Shown in pieces: positions 60,184-64,000 of a stretch of 64,000 nucleotides of DNA (position 1 is the stretch's first letter; the number at the start of each line of letters is the position of its first letter). Below the pieces are notes generated by a model. That model was given only the letters and a program-made list of their open reading frames with translations, had not been told where the DNA came from and ran no database searches. Source of the DNA: Tsuneonella sp. CC-YZS046 (GTDB lineage: Bacteria > Pseudomonadota > Alphaproteobacteria > Sphingomonadales > Sphingomonadaceae); NCBI RefSeq assembly GCF_035581365.1, contig NZ_CP141590.1:1364001-1428000 (forward strand). Reading direction: 5' to 3'. Both the position numbers and the translations under genes were made by a program.

Positions 60184-61362
60184 TTAACACGGCGAAACGA
60201 GACGCGCGACGAAAAATCCATCCGTTCCGTCGTGAAGCGGCGTCAAGCGGATTCCTTGCCCGCGTTGGCGTCCGGCCGGCAGATCCGGGCGGTCTGCCCG
60301 CCAGCCGGGCCGGGCCGCGAGAAAGGCGTCCACCCGATCCGGCCCTTCCGCATCCAGCACCGAACAGACCGCGTAGAGCAGGCGGCCGCCCGGCTTGACC
60401 AGCCCGGCGGCAACATCCAGCACATGGGCTTGCGCGCGCGCAAGCCGCTCCAGTTCCCGCCGGTCGAGCCGCCAGCGCGCTTCGGGGTTGCGCCGCCATG
60501 TGCCTGTGCCGGAACAGGGCGCATCGACCAGCACGGCATCGGCAAGGCCAGCCCAGTCCGCCAATAACGCCGCCTCTTCCCCCGGGTTGAGCAGGCGCGT
60601 CTCGATCATGGCCGCACCGGCGCGCTCGGCCCGCGGCCCCAGGCGCGACAAGCGGGTGCGATCAATATCGCACGCCAGCAACCGTCCACGATTGTCCATG
60701 GCCGCCGCCAGGGCCAGGGTCTTGCCCCCTGCCCCCGCGCAGAGGTCGACAATCAACTCTCCGGGCATGGCGCCCACGGCTTCGCACACGAGCTGGGATG
60801 CCGTGTCCTGCACCTCGATAGCCCCGGCCTGATAGGCTTCCCATTGCTCGACACGCGTGCCGGTGGGGAAACGCAGGCCATGCGCCGCAAGCGTGGGTTC
60901 GCCCGGCTCCGGCAATTCATCCGCCCGGCCTTGCCGCAGGCTATTGATCCGGCAATCGAGCGGCGCGCGCTCCAGCAAGCCAGCCAGCTCGTCCTGGCGA
61001 ATGTCGGAACCCGCCAGCAATTCCTCCAGCCAGCCGGGCGCATGGCCCGCCCCTGCCACCGGCTCTCCATCCTGCAAGGGATAAGGCGCATGGGGCGATC
61101 CGTCGAACAATTGGCGGATGGAAGAGTCGCCTTCAGCCAGCCGCAGCATCGCGGCGCGGCCAGTTTCCGGAATTTCGCCGCAGGCGCGAATCGCTCCGTA
61201 GACCAGCTCGCGCACCGCCCGCCGGTCCTTGCTCCCGGCAAAGCGGCGAGTGCGGAACCAGTCCGCGATGAGACGGTCCGCCGAAGCCCCACCGCTGCGC
61301 GCGGCGGCAATGATAAGATCCAGCAGCTCGATCGCTGCCTGAACGCGGGCGGCAGGCGTCAT
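60184..61362 (-). CDS. rsmB: 16S rRNA m5C methyltransferase (RsmB/NOP family)
   Basis: A 392-residue RsmB-type rRNA cytosine-C5 methyltransferase. The N-terminal region (AAIELLDLIIAAARSGG, RRFAGSKDRRAVRELVYGA) is a NusB-like RNA-binding domain. The catalytic domain has the SAM motif IVDLCAGAGGKTLALAA, motif IV VDAPCSGTGTWRRNPE, and a second cysteine in LLYAVCSVLDAEG. The two cysteines are the usual release and nucleophile pair. It begins 18 nt after the guaB stop on the same strand, so guaB-rsmB-TPR may be one transcript. Confidence 0.92.
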   Translation of the reverse strand: MTPAARVQAAIELLDLIIAAARSGGASADRLIADWFRTRRFAGSKDRRAVRELVYGAIRACGEIPETGRAAMLRLAEGDSSIRQLFDGSPHAPYPLQDGEPVAGAGHAPGWLEELLAGSDIRQDELAGLLERAPLDCRINSLRQGRADELPEPGEPTLAAHGLRFPTGTRVEQWEAYQAGAIEVQDTASQLVCEAVGAMPGELIVDLCAGAGGKTLALAAAMDNRGRLLACDIDRTRLSRLGPRAERAGAAMIETRLLNPGEEAALLADWAGLADAVLVDAPCSGTGTWRRNPEARWRLDRRELERLARAQAHVLDVAAGLVKPGGRLLYAVCSVLDAEGPDRVDAFLAARPGWRADRPDLPAGRQRGQGIRLTPLHDGTDGFFVARLVSPC

Positions 61363-61380
61363 TTCCGGCGCCTGGCAGCG

Positions 61381-63932
<2,552 letters not shown>

Positions 63933-64000
63933 ACGCTCAGGGAACGCACGAGTTGGCGCGGGCGGAACGATCCTTGCGCTCATGCTGGCGGCCTCGCTGC

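Overview
The window is about 64 kb of GC-rich, densely packed chromosome with genes on both strands. Gene content points to an alphaproteobacterium of the order Sphingomonadales, probably near Erythrobacteraceae or Sphingomonadaceae. The pointers are an RNase E with a long acidic insert in its S1 domain, the amidase/PBP1A pair next to rne, sdhB followed by zapE, lolCD near dnaE, and a full exosortase A (XrtA) exopolysaccharide locus. This is inferred from gene content and protein sequence; no rRNA or tRNA gene is visible to place it more exactly. About 57 protein-coding genes can be supported. I saw no tRNA, rRNA, CRISPR array, insertion sequence or prophage.

Layout. (1) 0-7.2 kb is housekeeping: the 5' end of a class A penicillin-binding protein, an amidase, rne with a roughly 0.5 kb leader, a methyltransferase, a lone sdhB, and zapE. 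(2) 7.3-11.2 kb is a small accessory block: a DSF-synthase-like crotonase (RpfF family) divergent from a methyltransferase, an alpha/beta hydrolase and an OmpW-type outer membrane protein. (3) 11.2-29.7 kb is the XrtA locus. The minus-strand operon runs from the export lipoprotein through chain-length determinant, tyrosine autokinase, beta-barrel protein, ATPase, deacetylase, FemAB-like protein, glycosyltransferase and exosortase A/EpsI to an asparagine-synthase-like amidotransferase. Upstream on the same strand lie a PLP decarboxylase and an acyl-CoA ligase. Divergent on the plus strand are a GNAT protein, an acyl carrier protein and two exosortase-associated hydrolases. (4) 29.7-43.7 kb is mostly housekeeping: rlmD-like, nnrD, a lipoprotein, ilvD, an N-formylglutamate amidohydrolase-like gene, ispE, ETF-ubiquinone oxidoreductase, a degenerate uracil-DNA-glycosylase-like protein, a soluble lytic transglycosylase, moaB, a radical SAM protein and a fatty acyl-CoA ligase. 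(5) 43.9-64 kb holds dnaE, a Yip1-family protein, lolCD, purF with an SDR, a PilZ protein, cfa, a PAP2 phosphatase, korAB, rppH, a TPR protein, rsmB, guaB, a zinc metallopeptidase and the start of a further secreted protein.

How it works together. The XrtA locus encodes machinery to polymerise, export and modify a polysaccharide and to process PEP-CTERM proteins at the inner membrane. It also carries an acyl-activation module (ligase, ACP, decarboxylase, hydrolases, GNAT) whose product is not established. The neighbouring DSF-synthase-like gene, with its divergent methyltransferase-hydrolase-OmpW operon, suggests that a fatty-acid signal may be made beside the matrix locus. That link is my inference and is the most interesting lead here. 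Many adjacent genes overlap by 4 nt (ATGA or GTGA), which supports several translationally coupled operons.
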